Assembly (NCBI GenBank): GCA_049289295.1
Contig: JBATLL010000041.1
Coordinates: 1 to 64,000, forward strand
Length of the DNA: 64,000 bases
Source: BOKV01 sp049289295
GTDB taxonomy: Bacteria > Pseudomonadota > Alphaproteobacteria > Rhizobiales > Rhizobiaceae
Direction: 5' to 3'
The notes under the pieces were generated by a model that searched no databases, had not been told where the DNA came from, and was given only the letters and a program-made list of their open reading frames with translations. Below, piece after piece: positions 1 to 8,162 of the stretch (positions within the stretch are counted from its first letter, which is position 1; every line of letters starts with the position of its first letter). The position numbers were made by a program, and so were the translations under genes.

Positions 1-1
1 C

Positions 2-127
2 GCATCAGCCCGCGCACAGGCCAATTACGGTGTCGTCTACACGCCAAACTGCTGGAACCAGAACCAGTTCCGCGGCTACGACGTCTACGGAAACGCCGTC
101 TACCAGACCGTGAGGGTCTGCCAGTAA
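2..127 (+). CDS. C-terminal end of a small secreted-type protein (partial)
   Basis: An open frame runs in from the left edge and stops with TAA at 125-127, giving 41 visible residues. They are rich in Tyr, Asn and Gln, with two cysteines (in PNCWNQ near the middle and VCQ at the very end) that could form a disulfide. The composition resembles the C-terminal end of small periplasmic or surface proteins common in Hyphomicrobiales, but I cannot name a family. The start lies outside the window. The facing gene at 445-1464 is convergent with it, and a hairpin at 361-386 lies in the gap. Confidence 0.55.
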   Translation, partial: ASARAQANYGVVYTPNCWNQNQFRGYDVYGNAVYQTVRVCQ

Positions 128-444
128 TCAACTGGCTCGCTGCAATCCACCAGCCTGTTCCGCAGGGACCAACGGCTCGGTCTGCAGCACGATGAAACAA
201 GCAATTGCCGGGGCGACAATCGCACCCACGATCTATCCCGGCAAAGGGCCGCGCCCCGCAATAACCAGCCGTAAACGCCCCTGACGGCGGCCAAGGCAAG
301 TGCGGCCCACCCCATTCGCGGCAAGTCCGCTCATACGGGACACCATCCCGCTTTCTCCAGGAAGCCCGCCAGCAATGGCGGGCTTCTTGGCGTTCAGCCC
401 ATGCCGGACAAGCGGCGAAAGGCGTGGCCGGTGGTGCTCTTTGT
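128..444. other. 317-bp gap between convergent genes, no gene seen
   Basis: This stretch lies between the end of the partial left-edge gene and the stop of the agmatine deiminase gene. Short frames on both strands have no ribosome binding site or recognisable product. Its only clear structure is the GC-rich hairpin at 361-386. Confidence 0.6.
361..386. terminator. Strong hairpin between convergent genes, possible bidirectional terminator
   Basis: GAAGCCCGCCA pairs perfectly with its complement (11 bp) around a GCAA loop, a GNRA-type tetraloop. It sits about 60 bp beyond the stop of the minus-strand gene at 445 and 230 bp beyond the plus-strand stop at 127. The following T tract is weak on both strands, so termination activity is inferred from stem strength and position. 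Confidence 0.55.
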
Positions 445-1464
445 TCAGGCGGGTTCCTGCTGGGTGATGCAATGGATGCCGCCGCCGCCGCCCGCAATGT
501 CGAGAATATTGACCATCGATATCGTTCGATCCGGAAACAGGCCCTGCAGAATTTCCCTGGCCCTATAGTCGGAAGGAAGGCCATATTTCGGAGCGATCAC
601 GCCACCATTGCAGATGTAGAAATTCACGTAGGACAGGCAGAAGCGGTCGCTTGTTGCGCATTTTGCATCGGCGGCAGGCATGGTGACGATCTTCAATTCC
701 CGCCCGCTGGCGTCAGTCTGGCCTGCCAGGGCAGCAAGATTGCGCAAGCTGATTTCGTGCCACGGGTCGTCCGGATCCTCGATTTCCTCGGCGACGATGA
801 GACCGGGCCTTGCAAACACCGCGATGCCATCGACATGGCCATCCGTTTCGTCCTCCAGCGGATTGCCGGGAAGCCAGATGACTTTCTTCACACCCAGCAT
901 TGCCTCGAGTTCATCCGATATGGTCTGCTGGTTCCAATGCGGGTTGCGGTTTGCATTCGGAAAGCAGGACTGCGTCGTGATCAGCGTGCCTTCGCCATCA
1001 ACGGTGATGCCGCCTCCCTCCGCCACCAGTTTGCTTGAGAATGTGGCGGTGCCTGCAATGCTCGCGACTTCACCGGAAAAACGGCCATCCTTGTCGAAGG
1101 GACTGTATTTCCCGCCCCAGGCGTTGAACTGAAACAGGGCGGCCGCCCTGTTGCCCTTGCCATCGACAATGAAATTCGGACCGGCGTCGCGCGCCCAGGA
1201 ATCATCCATATCGATTTCCGCAAGTTCGATATCCGATCCAAGCATCGAACGGGCTTGCGCGATGTCTTGCGGGCGAACCGCCATTGTTACCGGTTCGTAT
1301 TGCCTGATCGCATGGGCAACATCTGCGTAGTTCCTGCAGGTGCCCATCATGTCCGGCCACACGGAAGCCCGGCAGGGCCACATCATCCAGGTCCGCAGAT
1401 GTGGCGAGAACTCGCCCGGCATTGCAAAGCCCAGATCGCGCGGGGTTGGGGCTGACTGGTCCAT
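445..1464 (-). CDS. aguA: Agmatine deiminase (agmatine iminohydrolase)
   Basis: This 339-residue protein belongs to the peptidyl-arginine-deiminase-like (PAD_porph) family, which hydrolyses agmatine to N-carbamoylputrescine and ammonia on the way to putrescine. The guanidine-deiminase motifs are visible: DSWARD at 88-93, EGGG at 149-152, the TDGHVDG segment with His210, and a C-terminal GGGGGIHC loop whose Cys332 is the expected nucleophile. The length is close to the 330-370 residues usual in the family. The gene lies 42 bp downstream of matB on the same strand, so co-transcription is possible. No N-carbamoylputrescine amidase (aguB) is next to it. Peptidyl-arginine deiminase is an older name for the same family; the bacterial short form acts on agmatine. 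Confidence 0.9.
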   Translation of the reverse strand: MDQSAPTPRDLGFAMPGEFSPHLRTWMMWPCRASVWPDMMGTCRNYADVAHAIRQYEPVTMAVRPQDIAQARSMLGSDIELAEIDMDDSWARDAGPNFIVDGKGNRAAALFQFNAWGGKYSPFDKDGRFSGEVASIAGTATFSSKLVAEGGGITVDGEGTLITTQSCFPNANRNPHWNQQTISDELEAMLGVKKVIWLPGNPLEDETDGHVDGIAVFARPGLIVAEEIEDPDDPWHEISLRNLAALAGQTDASGRELKIVTMPAADAKCATSDRFCLSYVNFYICNGGVIAPKYGLPSDYRAREILQGLFPDRTISMVNILDIAGGGGGIHCITQQEPA

Positions 1465-1506
1465 CCTGCAATGTCCTTCAAATCAAGATTGCGCATTTCG
1501 CGAGCG

Positions 1507-3018
1507 CTAGCCAAAGATGTCAGCAAAGCGGGTACGCAACACGTTCTTCTGGACCTTGCCCATCGTGTTGCGGGGAAGTTCATCAACGACAAAGATTTTC
1601 TTGGGCTGCTTGAAGCGGGCGAGATTGTCCTGCATTGCGGCCATGAGCGCATCTGCGGAAAGCTCGGCGCCTTTTGCGGGAACAACCACTGCGACGACAG
1701 CTTCGCCGAAGTCAGGGTGAGCGATGCCGACCACCGCTGACTCGTCCACGCCCGGCTGTTCGTCGAGGATGAGTTCGATTTCCTTGGGATAGATATTGTA
1801 TCCGCCTGAAATGATGAGGTCCTTTGCCCGGCCAACGATGGTCACATAACCCTCGCCATCCATGGTCGCCAGATCCCCCGTGATGAAGAACCCATCGGCG
1901 CGAAACTCCTCCGCTGTCTTTTCAGGCATGTTCCAGTAACCCTTGAAGACATTGCGGCCCCTGATCTCGAGAACACCGATTTCACCGGCTGGAAGCACCT
2001 GCCCGGTTTCCGGATTTGCAATCCGGACTTCAACGCCTGGAAGCGGAAAACCAACCGTGCCTGCCCTTCGTTCCCCATCATGGGGATTGGATGTGTTCAT
2101 ATTGGTTTCGGTCATGCCGTAGCGCTCCAGAATGCGGTGCCCGGTACGATTTTCGAATTCGGTATGTGTCTCGGCCAGCAACGGCGCGGAACCGGAAATG
2201 AACAGGCGCATGTGTGAAACGGCATCGCGAGTGAGGCGACTGTCGGCGAGAAGCCTGGTGTAGAATGTCGGCACACCCATCATTGTCGTGGCGCGCGGCA
2301 TGAACTCGAACATCTTGTCCATGTCGAGGCCGGGCAGGAAAATCATGGAACCCCCTGCCAGGAGCATGACGTTGGTCGCGACGAACAGGCCGTGAGTATG
2401 AAAGATCGGCAACGCATGCAGCAGGACATCGGCACTGGAGAATTGCCAGTATTCGACCAGCGACACTGCGTTGGAGAGAAGATTGTCGTGCGAAAGCATT
2501 GCGCCCTTGGAGCGACCTGTCGTTCCCGAAGTGTAGAGAAAGGCGGCCAGATCATCGGCTTCACGATCCACTACCGCGAAGTCCGAAGGGTGCGTAGCCG
2601 CGGATTCGACAAATGTGCCAGCGCCATTGCCATCGAGCGACATGAGGCGGGCTCCCACCTTGGTGGCTACCGGCATCAGTCTGTCCACCGAGCCGGTATC
2701 ACAGACAAGCAGTTTCGCGCCCGCATCGGTCACGAAATACTCCACCTCGCTTGCTGTGTAAGCCGTGTTGAGCGGCAGGAATACCGCGCCCGCCATGACA
2801 CAGGCGGCGTAGGTCGCTAGCGCTTCGGGCGATTTCTTCACCTGCACTGCAATCCGGTCTCCGGTGCCAACCCCTGCAGCGCGTGCGGCATGGGCAAATC
2901 TGGCTGCCAAGCGCAGAAACTCTCCATAGGTCACGACCTGCCCATTGTCCCGGATCAGAAATGGCACGCTGCTGTTTTCATGCTGGCGGAAGAGCTTGTC
3001 ATAGAGGTGATTGGCCAT
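1507..3018 (-). CDS. matB: Malonyl-CoA synthetase (acyl-CoA ligase, MatB type)
   Basis: This 503-residue member of the ANL adenylating superfamily is expected to activate malonate with ATP and CoA to malonyl-CoA in the cytoplasm. The P-loop-like motif LYTSGTTGRSKG is at 161-172, YGMTET at 300-305, a TGDLA hinge motif follows, and the C-terminal catalytic lysine is Lys488 in the NTMGK segment. The RYGMTETNMNTSNP signature and the overall length match rhizobial MatB rather than acetyl-CoA or long-chain ligases. GAGGAA before the ATG supports the start. No malonyl-CoA decarboxylase (matA) or malonate carrier (matC) is adjacent. The gene instead follows modABC, with agmatine deiminase after it. 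Confidence 0.85.
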   Translation of the reverse strand: MANHLYDKLFRQHENSSVPFLIRDNGQVVTYGEFLRLAARFAHAARAAGVGTGDRIAVQVKKSPEALATYAACVMAGAVFLPLNTAYTASEVEYFVTDAGAKLLVCDTGSVDRLMPVATKVGARLMSLDGNGAGTFVESAATHPSDFAVVDREADDLAAFLYTSGTTGRSKGAMLSHDNLLSNAVSLVEYWQFSSADVLLHALPIFHTHGLFVATNVMLLAGGSMIFLPGLDMDKMFEFMPRATTMMGVPTFYTRLLADSRLTRDAVSHMRLFISGSAPLLAETHTEFENRTGHRILERYGMTETNMNTSNPHDGERRAGTVGFPLPGVEVRIANPETGQVLPAGEIGVLEIRGRNVFKGYWNMPEKTAEEFRADGFFITGDLATMDGEGYVTIVGRAKDLIISGGYNIYPKEIELILDEQPGVDESAVVGIAHPDFGEAVVAVVVPAKGAELSADALMAAMQDNLARFKQPKKIFVVDELPRNTMGKVQKNVLRTRFADIFG

Positions 3019-3109
3019 GATGAATTCCTCGCCCCGATAGTGTGCTAGCCGTTTGTCGGCAAGTGTTTATACCCATTCAACTGCAGCGTTGTCAGCCCTG
3101 GTGCGTAAG

Positions 3110-4216
3110 TCATATCCTGCGGTCAAACGATACGGACTTGACCAGCGCCCACACCCGTTCTCCCGGCTTCAGGGCGAGTTCGTGTACTGCCTTGCGCGTT
3201 ATCCGGGCACGCAGGCGCGCCTGGCCCAGGTCAATCACGGTTTCGGCAAAAGGCGTGTCCTTTTCCTCCACGATGGTCATGATCACGCCCTCAAGCACGT
3301 TTCGCGTGGACAGACCGAGGGGGCGGGTAGTTGCAATCGTGACATCGCGTGCGCGAATCCTGACCCGGATCATCCTGCCGGGCGCATCGGGCACCATCGG
3401 GATGTTGAGCATTTGGCCGCCATGGTCGATGCTGGTCAGGCCATAGGCGGAATCATGTGAAACGATACGCGCCTCCAGCAGGCTTCCTGCCTCGAATTTG
3501 CCGGTAGCGGTCTGCAGGTCAATTCGTTCAAGCAACTCTCCAGGTGTTCCCTGGGCAGACAGGCTTCCATTTTCCATGACGATCATCCGGTCCGCCAGTG
3601 ACGAAACCTCTGCGATGTCGTGGCTGACATAAATGACGGGAACGGACAATTCGGCAACGATGCTGGAGAGGAGCCGCAGGATGTCGCGTTTCATGCGCCG
3701 ATCAAGTGCAGCGAGCGGCTCGTCCATCAGGAGCAGGCGAGGGCGGGTAATGAGTGAGCGACCTATGGCAACGCGCTGGCGTTCGCCTCCCGACAGTTTT
3801 TCGGGCTCGCGATCAAGCAGGTGGGTTATCTCCAGTGAATTGGCCATCGCAGCGATCATTGGCGCTTCGCCAGTGCCGCTGACAAGTTTGCGACGGCGCA
3901 GGCCGAAGGCCAGGTTGTCGCGGACGCTCAGGTGCGGAAACAGGTTCGCTTCCTGAAAGACGTAGCCGAGATTGCGTTGCCATGGCGCCACGAAATGGCT
4001 CTTCTGGGTATCCTGCCAGATTTCCTCGCCAGCGTGGATGGTTCCCTCCATCCTTTCCAGTCCCGCAATGCAGCGCAGGACCGTGGTCTTGCCGCAGCCT
4101 GATGGCCCGAACAGGGCTGTGACGCCGGTGGCCGGGACCTCGAAGGCCATGGCCAGGTGGAACGCACCGAGCCTGCCCCGGCAATTAAAACCAATACCGC
4201 CCATCCCTTGCGCCAT
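3110..4216 (-). CDS. modC: Molybdate ABC transporter ATP-binding protein
   Basis: This 368-residue ATPase energises molybdate import with ModB and ModA. Walker A GPSGCGKTT is at 37-45, the signature LSGGERQR starts at 141 and Walker B LLLMDEP is at 161-167. The C-terminal part (about 295-362) has the length and pattern of a TOBE/Mop molybdate-binding domain, as expected for ModC. GGAGG seven bases before the ATG supports the start, and only 3 bp separate it from modB. It is the last gene of modABC. The 91-bp gap to matB leaves open whether transcription continues. Confidence 0.93.
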   Translation of the reverse strand: MAQGMGGIGFNCRGRLGAFHLAMAFEVPATGVTALFGPSGCGKTTVLRCIAGLERMEGTIHAGEEIWQDTQKSHFVAPWQRNLGYVFQEANLFPHLSVRDNLAFGLRRRKLVSGTGEAPMIAAMANSLEITHLLDREPEKLSGGERQRVAIGRSLITRPRLLLMDEPLAALDRRMKRDILRLLSSIVAELSVPVIYVSHDIAEVSSLADRMIVMENGSLSAQGTPGELLERIDLQTATGKFEAGSLLEARIVSHDSAYGLTSIDHGGQMLNIPMVPDAPGRMIRVRIRARDVTIATTRPLGLSTRNVLEGVIMTIVEEKDTPFAETVIDLGQARLRARITRKAVHELALKPGERVWALVKSVSFDRRI

Positions 4217-4219
4217 CGG

Positions 4220-4906
4220 TCAGACCTCCCTTTGCGCGCCGAAACGCAACATCAGGAGAATGGCAACAAAGGAAAAGACCACGAGGCCGGCGGACATGTA
4301 GTGGGCTGCCACCCAGTTGCCGCTTTCGACCTGATCGTAGATCGCGATGGAGACAACGCGTGTCTCCCCCGCAATGTTGCCGCCGATCATCAGGACCACG
4401 CCGAACTCGCCAATCGTATGGGCAAAGCCCAGAATGGCGGCGGTCAGGAATCCTGGCCTGGCAATGGGAACGGCCACGGTGAAGAAGGCATTGAGTGGAG
4501 AAGCGCCCAGCGTTGCGGCTGCTTCCATGGGGCGGACACCCGCGGCCTGAAAGGCGTTGCGAATTGGCTGGACGACGAAAGGCAATGAATAGATCACAGA
4601 GCCGATCACGAGGCCGGTAAAGGTGAAGGCGAGTGTCTGGCCGCCCATTATCCTGGCTACCACACCACCGGGGCCCCCTGGACCCAGCGCAATCAGCAGA
4701 TAGAAGCCGATCACCGTAGGTGGCAGAACCAGAGGCAGGGCGATCACGGAATTGATGACCTCGCGCCACGCAGAACGCGTGTTGGCGAGCCACCAGGCAA
4801 GGGGCGTGCCGATGATCAACAAGCAGATGGTTGATATCAGGGCAAGGCGAAGCGTCAGGGTGATGACCGGCCACATGGCGGCCAGTTCGCTGGCCGATGC
4901 ACTCAT
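4220..4906 (-). CDS. modB: Molybdate ABC transporter permease
   Basis: This 228-residue inner-membrane protein has about five hydrophobic segments. The EAAATLGASPLNAFF stretch at the middle is the cytoplasmic coupling loop that contacts the ATPase ModC. Its ATG overlaps the stop of modA by 4 bp (ATGA), showing translational coupling. Length and topology are those of ModB; sulfate permease CysT/CysW would be larger and have a different gene context. Confidence 0.93.
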   Translation of the reverse strand: MSASASELAAMWPVITLTLRLALISTICLLIIGTPLAWWLANTRSAWREVINSVIALPLVLPPTVIGFYLLIALGPGGPGGVVARIMGGQTLAFTFTGLVIGSVIYSLPFVVQPIRNAFQAAGVRPMEAAATLGASPLNAFFTVAVPIARPGFLTAAILGFAHTIGEFGVVLMIGGNIAGETRVVSIAIYDQVESGNWVAAHYMSAGLVVFSFVAILLMLRFGAQREV

Positions 4907-5679
4907 TGTGAACCTTCTCCAACCAATGGTAGCGCGTATCCGGCGGAGGCGATGATCGCGCGAGCGGTCTCGCCAGCCAGAAAACGAAGAAAGGCCCTTG
5001 CGGCGGGATTGTCCATTCCCTTTACCAGCAGGACGGCATCCTGCCGCAACGGCTCATGCAATTCGGCGGGTACGAGCCAGCGTGATCCGGCAGCCGAAGC
5101 CTGAATTTGTGCCAGTGCAACAAAGCCTGCCTGCGCATTGCCGGACTGAACGAACTGGAAAGCCTGGGCTATGTTCTCGCCAAGGACCAGCCTGGCATTC
5201 AAATCGTCCGACAGTTCCAATGCCGCGATGACCTGTTGGGCAGCAACCCCGTAGGGTGCCGTCTTCGGGTTGGCTATGGCGAGCTTGTGCAGTTTTTCGC
5301 TTTTCAGGATTTCAGGCCCCGTGATGAAGGATGGATCGGAACTGTAGAGCGCAATCCTGCCCATTGCATAGGTGAAACGGGTTCCGTTCACCGCGAGCCC
5401 AAGCTCTTCCAGTTGTCGGGGACGTTCAGCGTCTGCTGACAGGAAAACCTCGAACGGTGCGTGCTGAAGGACCTGGGCATGGATCTTGCCGGTGGATGCA
5501 AAGGCAAGTTGCAGTTCATCGCTGGTGGCAGTCTGGAAGGCATTGGCCAACTGAATGGCGGTGGCGGAAAAGTTCGATGCCACAGCGACCTTGACGGTGG
5601 CTGCTTCGGCGCTGGAATCAAACAGGCCTGCAGCAAATCCTGCCAGCAGCGCACCTGCCCTTAGCCATTGTCCAAACAC
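4903..5679 (-). CDS. modA: Molybdate ABC transporter substrate-binding protein
   Basis: This 258-residue periplasmic binding protein captures molybdate or tungstate. A signal peptide is visible at residues 1-27, ending in EAA. The mature protein opens with the ModA pattern VKVAVASNFS, and a STGKIHAQ segment follows near residue 60. The chosen start is a GTG at 5679, only 11 bp downstream of the Mo-box-like dyad. No in-frame ATG upstream fits better. The gene is first in modABC and follows modE on the same strand. Confidence 0.9.
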   Translation of the reverse strand: MFGQWLRAGALLAGFAAGLFDSSAEAATVKVAVASNFSATAIQLANAFQTATSDELQLAFASTGKIHAQVLQHAPFEVFLSADAERPRQLEELGLAVNGTRFTYAMGRIALYSSDPSFITGPEILKSEKLHKLAIANPKTAPYGVAAQQVIAALELSDDLNARLVLGENIAQAFQFVQSGNAQAGFVALAQIQASAAGSRWLVPAELHEPLRQDAVLLVKGMDNPAARAFLRFLAGETARAIIASAGYALPLVGEGSQ

Positions 5680-5690
5680 TCTCGTCGATC

Positions 5691-5714
5691 CGATATGTTT
5701 TGATAAACATATCG
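5691..5714. promoter_or_regulatory. Mo-box-like dyad (candidate ModE operator)
   Basis: A perfect 10-bp inverted repeat, half-site CGATATGTTT with a TGAT spacer, sits between the modE stop and the modA start. Known ModE operators in proteobacteria are A+T-rich dyads of this size with CG at their outer ends, placed over mod promoters. Its position 11 bp from the modA start codon would allow molybdate-ModE to block transcription of modABC. The assignment rests on symmetry, position and the adjacent modE gene. Confidence 0.75.
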
Positions 5715-5767
5715 TTTCTAACGGAAGCGGGTGCGGGAGGCAAGCAAGCGGGAAAGCCGATCCAGCC

Positions 5768-6118
5768 TCAGTTGATCAGGCCGCGCAGCTGGGCAAGTTG
5801 CGCATGGATTACGGAATCGGTTTTCTCACTCATGTCACGATAGAGCGAAAGGACGGTGCGCCCGGATTCGGTGAGGCTGGCACCGCCAAATTCACGTCCG
5901 CCCCGATTTGCGCTGACAAGGTCCTCGGCAAAATCCCTGTTCATCGCCTCCACGAGCGTCCAGGCCCGCTTGTAGCTCATGTTGAGCTTGCGACCGGCAG
6001 CGGCAATGGAACCCAGTTCACCTATCGCTTCGAGAAGTGCTGCCTTTCCCGGGCCAAAGGCGATCTCCCTTGTCAGGGAAATGCGCAGATGCGTTCTGGG
6101 GTAGGTGCTTGACGTCAT
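5768..6118 (-). CDS. modE: ModE-type molybdate-responsive regulator, DNA-binding domain only
   Basis: This 116-residue protein carries the LysR-like winged helix-turn-helix of ModE at about residues 20-90, with the typical GKAALLEAIGELGSIAAAGR and MSYKRAWTLVEAMN segments. E. coli ModE is about 260 residues because it adds two Mop (TOBE) molybdate-binding domains. These are absent here, so either another protein supplies molybdate sensing or the short form responds differently. It lies directly upstream of modABC on the same strand with the Mo-box-like dyad between. The start is the ATG at 6118, 77 bp from the divergent exporter gene. Confidence 0.82.
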   Translation of the reverse strand: MTSSTYPRTHLRISLTREIAFGPGKAALLEAIGELGSIAAAGRKLNMSYKRAWTLVEAMNRDFAEDLVSANRGGREFGGASLTESGRTVLSLYRDMSEKTDSVIHAQLAQLRGLIN

Positions 6119-6195
6119 GGGTGGCTTGCCGGATCAACAATCATCCGTCAAAGGTTAGCGGCATAGGCATCGCGGCGCCAGTCCAGGGAAAGAAG

Positions 6196-7143
6196 ATGAA
6201 TGAATCTGCCGATACGGCGAAAGGCACTTCCTACGGTATCGGTCTCAAGATTCTGTCGGTCTGCGTATTCCTCGCCATGTCGTCGCTGATCAAGGCGACG
6301 ACGCATCATGTGCCCGCGGGCGAGGCAGTGTTTTTCCGATCCTTTTTCGCAATTCCGGCGATTCTTCTCTGGTTTGCATGGCGTGGCCAGTTCAGGGACA
6401 GTTTCCGCACATCCAATCCACAGGGCCATTTCCTGCGTGGCCTTGCCGGCGTATCGGCAATGTTCTTGGGCTTCAGCGCGCTGGGCCTTATTCCACTGCC
6501 GGAGGTGGTGGCGATCGGATATGCCGCGCCCCTGTTATCAACGATCCTCGCGGCCATGTTCCTGGGCGAACGGGTACGCCTTTACAGGTTGGCTGCTGTC
6601 GCGTTCGGGCTGGCCGGCGTCATGCTGATCCTGTCTCCCAGGCTTCAGGGCCTTGATCAGAACGATGCCAGTGCGCCACAGGCCGTGGGTGCACTCATTG
6701 CCTTCATGGGCGCAGTGTTTGCGGCAATGGCTTCCGTTTTCGTGCGCAAACTGGTGAACACCGAAAAGACCGCGACGATTGTAATCTATTTCTCGATTAC
6801 CGCTGCACTACTGTCTCTGTTTACCTTGCCTTTCGGCTGGGTCTGGCCCACCGCGAAGGAAGTGGGAATGCTGGTTCTGGCAGGGGTGCTGGGAGGGATT
6901 GGGCAGATATTGCTGACGGAAAGCTATCGCCACGCTGAAACAGCAGTGATCGCTTCCTTCGAATATGTCTCCATGGTGCTGGCGCTTGCCGTCGGCCATC
7001 TTGTCTTCGGTGAAGTTGCGACCAAACCCATGCTGGCAGGCGCGGTGCTTGTCGTTGGCGCAGGCCTTGTCATCCTCTACCGTGAAAGGCAGCTTGGCAT
7101 CGAGCGCGCGAAATCGCGAAGGGTAATGACGCCCCAGGGCTGA
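6196..7143 (+). CDS. EamA/DMT-family transporter
   Basis: This 315-residue inner-membrane protein has about ten hydrophobic segments arranged as two EamA repeats (about 10-145 and 165-300). It is a drug/metabolite transporter of the RhaT/S-adenosylmethionine-transporter-like group, and the substrate cannot be read from sequence. The ATG at 6196 is chosen because AGGGAAAG lies just upstream and the first membrane segment begins shortly after. An upstream start at 6037 would overlap the modE gene and add a non-hydrophobic leader. It is divergent from modE and convergent with the aminotransferase at 7159-8091. Confidence 0.8.
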   Translation: MNESADTAKGTSYGIGLKILSVCVFLAMSSLIKATTHHVPAGEAVFFRSFFAIPAILLWFAWRGQFRDSFRTSNPQGHFLRGLAGVSAMFLGFSALGLIPLPEVVAIGYAAPLLSTILAAMFLGERVRLYRLAAVAFGLAGVMLILSPRLQGLDQNDASAPQAVGALIAFMGAVFAAMASVFVRKLVNTEKTATIVIYFSITAALLSLFTLPFGWVWPTAKEVGMLVLAGVLGGIGQILLTESYRHAETAVIASFEYVSMVLALAVGHLVFGEVATKPMLAGAVLVVGAGLVILYRERQLGIERAKSRRVMTPQG

Positions 7144-7158
7144 AGGTGCTTCGCCAAT

Positions 7159-8091
7159 TCACGCCGTGTCCGCTTTCACCATGGCCTTGTAGAGTTTGCG
7201 AATACGCCTTGTCACAGGGCCGGGCGCATTGGGCAAAGTGCGTCCATCAATCACCGATACGGGTGTCTGCGCACCGAATGTTCCCGTGATGAAAGCTTCA
7301 TCCGCGCCATAGGTCTCGACCAGTGAGAAGTTCTTCTCGAAGACCGGAATGGCGTTCTCACGGCAAAGGCGAACGACATTCGCGCGGGTGATCCCCGGCA
7401 TGCAGTAGTCGGCGGTCGAGGTCCAGACTTCGCCATGGCGCACGATGAAGAAGTTGCAAGAGTTGGTCGTGTTGACGAAGCCATGCGGGTCCAGCATCAG
7501 CGCCTCGTCGGCTCCTGCCTTCTGGGCATGAATTCCCGCAAGGATGCAGTTCAGCTTGGAATGGGAGTTGAGCTTGGGATCCTGCGTAAGGGGCAGGCCG
7601 CGATGAATGGGAACCGTGTGCAGGACGATACCGCGATTGAAGGTTTCCTCGGATGGTTCCGAATGCTCCATGATGATGACAATGGTCGGGCCCGTGCGCG
7701 ACAGGCGCGGATCCTGGAAGGGCTTTGCCTTGACGCCGCGCGTCACCATCAGCCGCGCATGGACATTTTCATGCATCCCATTGGTGCGTGCCGTGTCGTC
7801 GAGGGCCCTGGTCAGGCCCTCCCTCGTCATGGCGATATCCAGATCGATTGCCTTGGCAGCCTCGAACAGGCGATCCAGATGAGCATCGAGAAAGGCCCAT
7901 CTGCCATTGTAGAGGCGAATGCCTTCCCACACACCATCCCCCAGCAGGAAGCCTGAATCATATACCGATACCATCGCTTCGACCCTGGGAACGATCTTGC
8001 CATTGACATAAATGTGGATGGCGGTGTTTCGATCGTCAGGTGAAGCGTCGTGGGTGGAGGATTTCGAGATTTCAGGCATGATTGCATCCAT
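7159..8091 (-). CDS. Class IV aminotransferase (branched-chain / D-amino acid type)
   Basis: This 310-residue PLP enzyme has the fold-type IV signatures: DSGFLLGDGVWEG near residue 46, the PLP lysine in SHSKLN (about Lys179), ADEALMLD and the N-S-C-NFF segment, and a GITR motif near the C-terminus. The family includes branched-chain aminotransferase IlvE, D-alanine transaminase and aminodeoxychorismate lyase. Sequence alone does not decide between the first two. The start is uncertain: ATGs at 8091 and 8079 are possible, both without a strong ribosome binding site, and a longer frame reaches 8163. It is divergent from the glycerate 2-kinase gene, which hints at a shared serine/hydroxypyruvate or D-amino acid role (inference). 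Confidence 0.8.
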   Translation of the reverse strand: MDAIMPEISKSSTHDASPDDRNTAIHIYVNGKIVPRVEAMVSVYDSGFLLGDGVWEGIRLYNGRWAFLDAHLDRLFEAAKAIDLDIAMTREGLTRALDDTARTNGMHENVHARLMVTRGVKAKPFQDPRLSRTGPTIVIIMEHSEPSEETFNRGIVLHTVPIHRGLPLTQDPKLNSHSKLNCILAGIHAQKAGADEALMLDPHGFVNTTNSCNFFIVRHGEVWTSTADYCMPGITRANVVRLCRENAIPVFEKNFSLVETYGADEAFITGTFGAQTPVSVIDGRTLPNAPGPVTRRIRKLYKAMVKADTA

Positions 8092-8162
8092 GGTTGCCGT
8101 TTCGACGGACAATGCAATGCGGTTTCGGTGGAGGCAAGCAGGATGAGGGGCAGGAAACGCCA

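Noticed and set aside
424..1038. 204-residue plus-strand frame opposite agmatine deiminase
   Set aside because: The minus strand carries the complete catalytic residues of agmatine deiminase; the plus frame has none.
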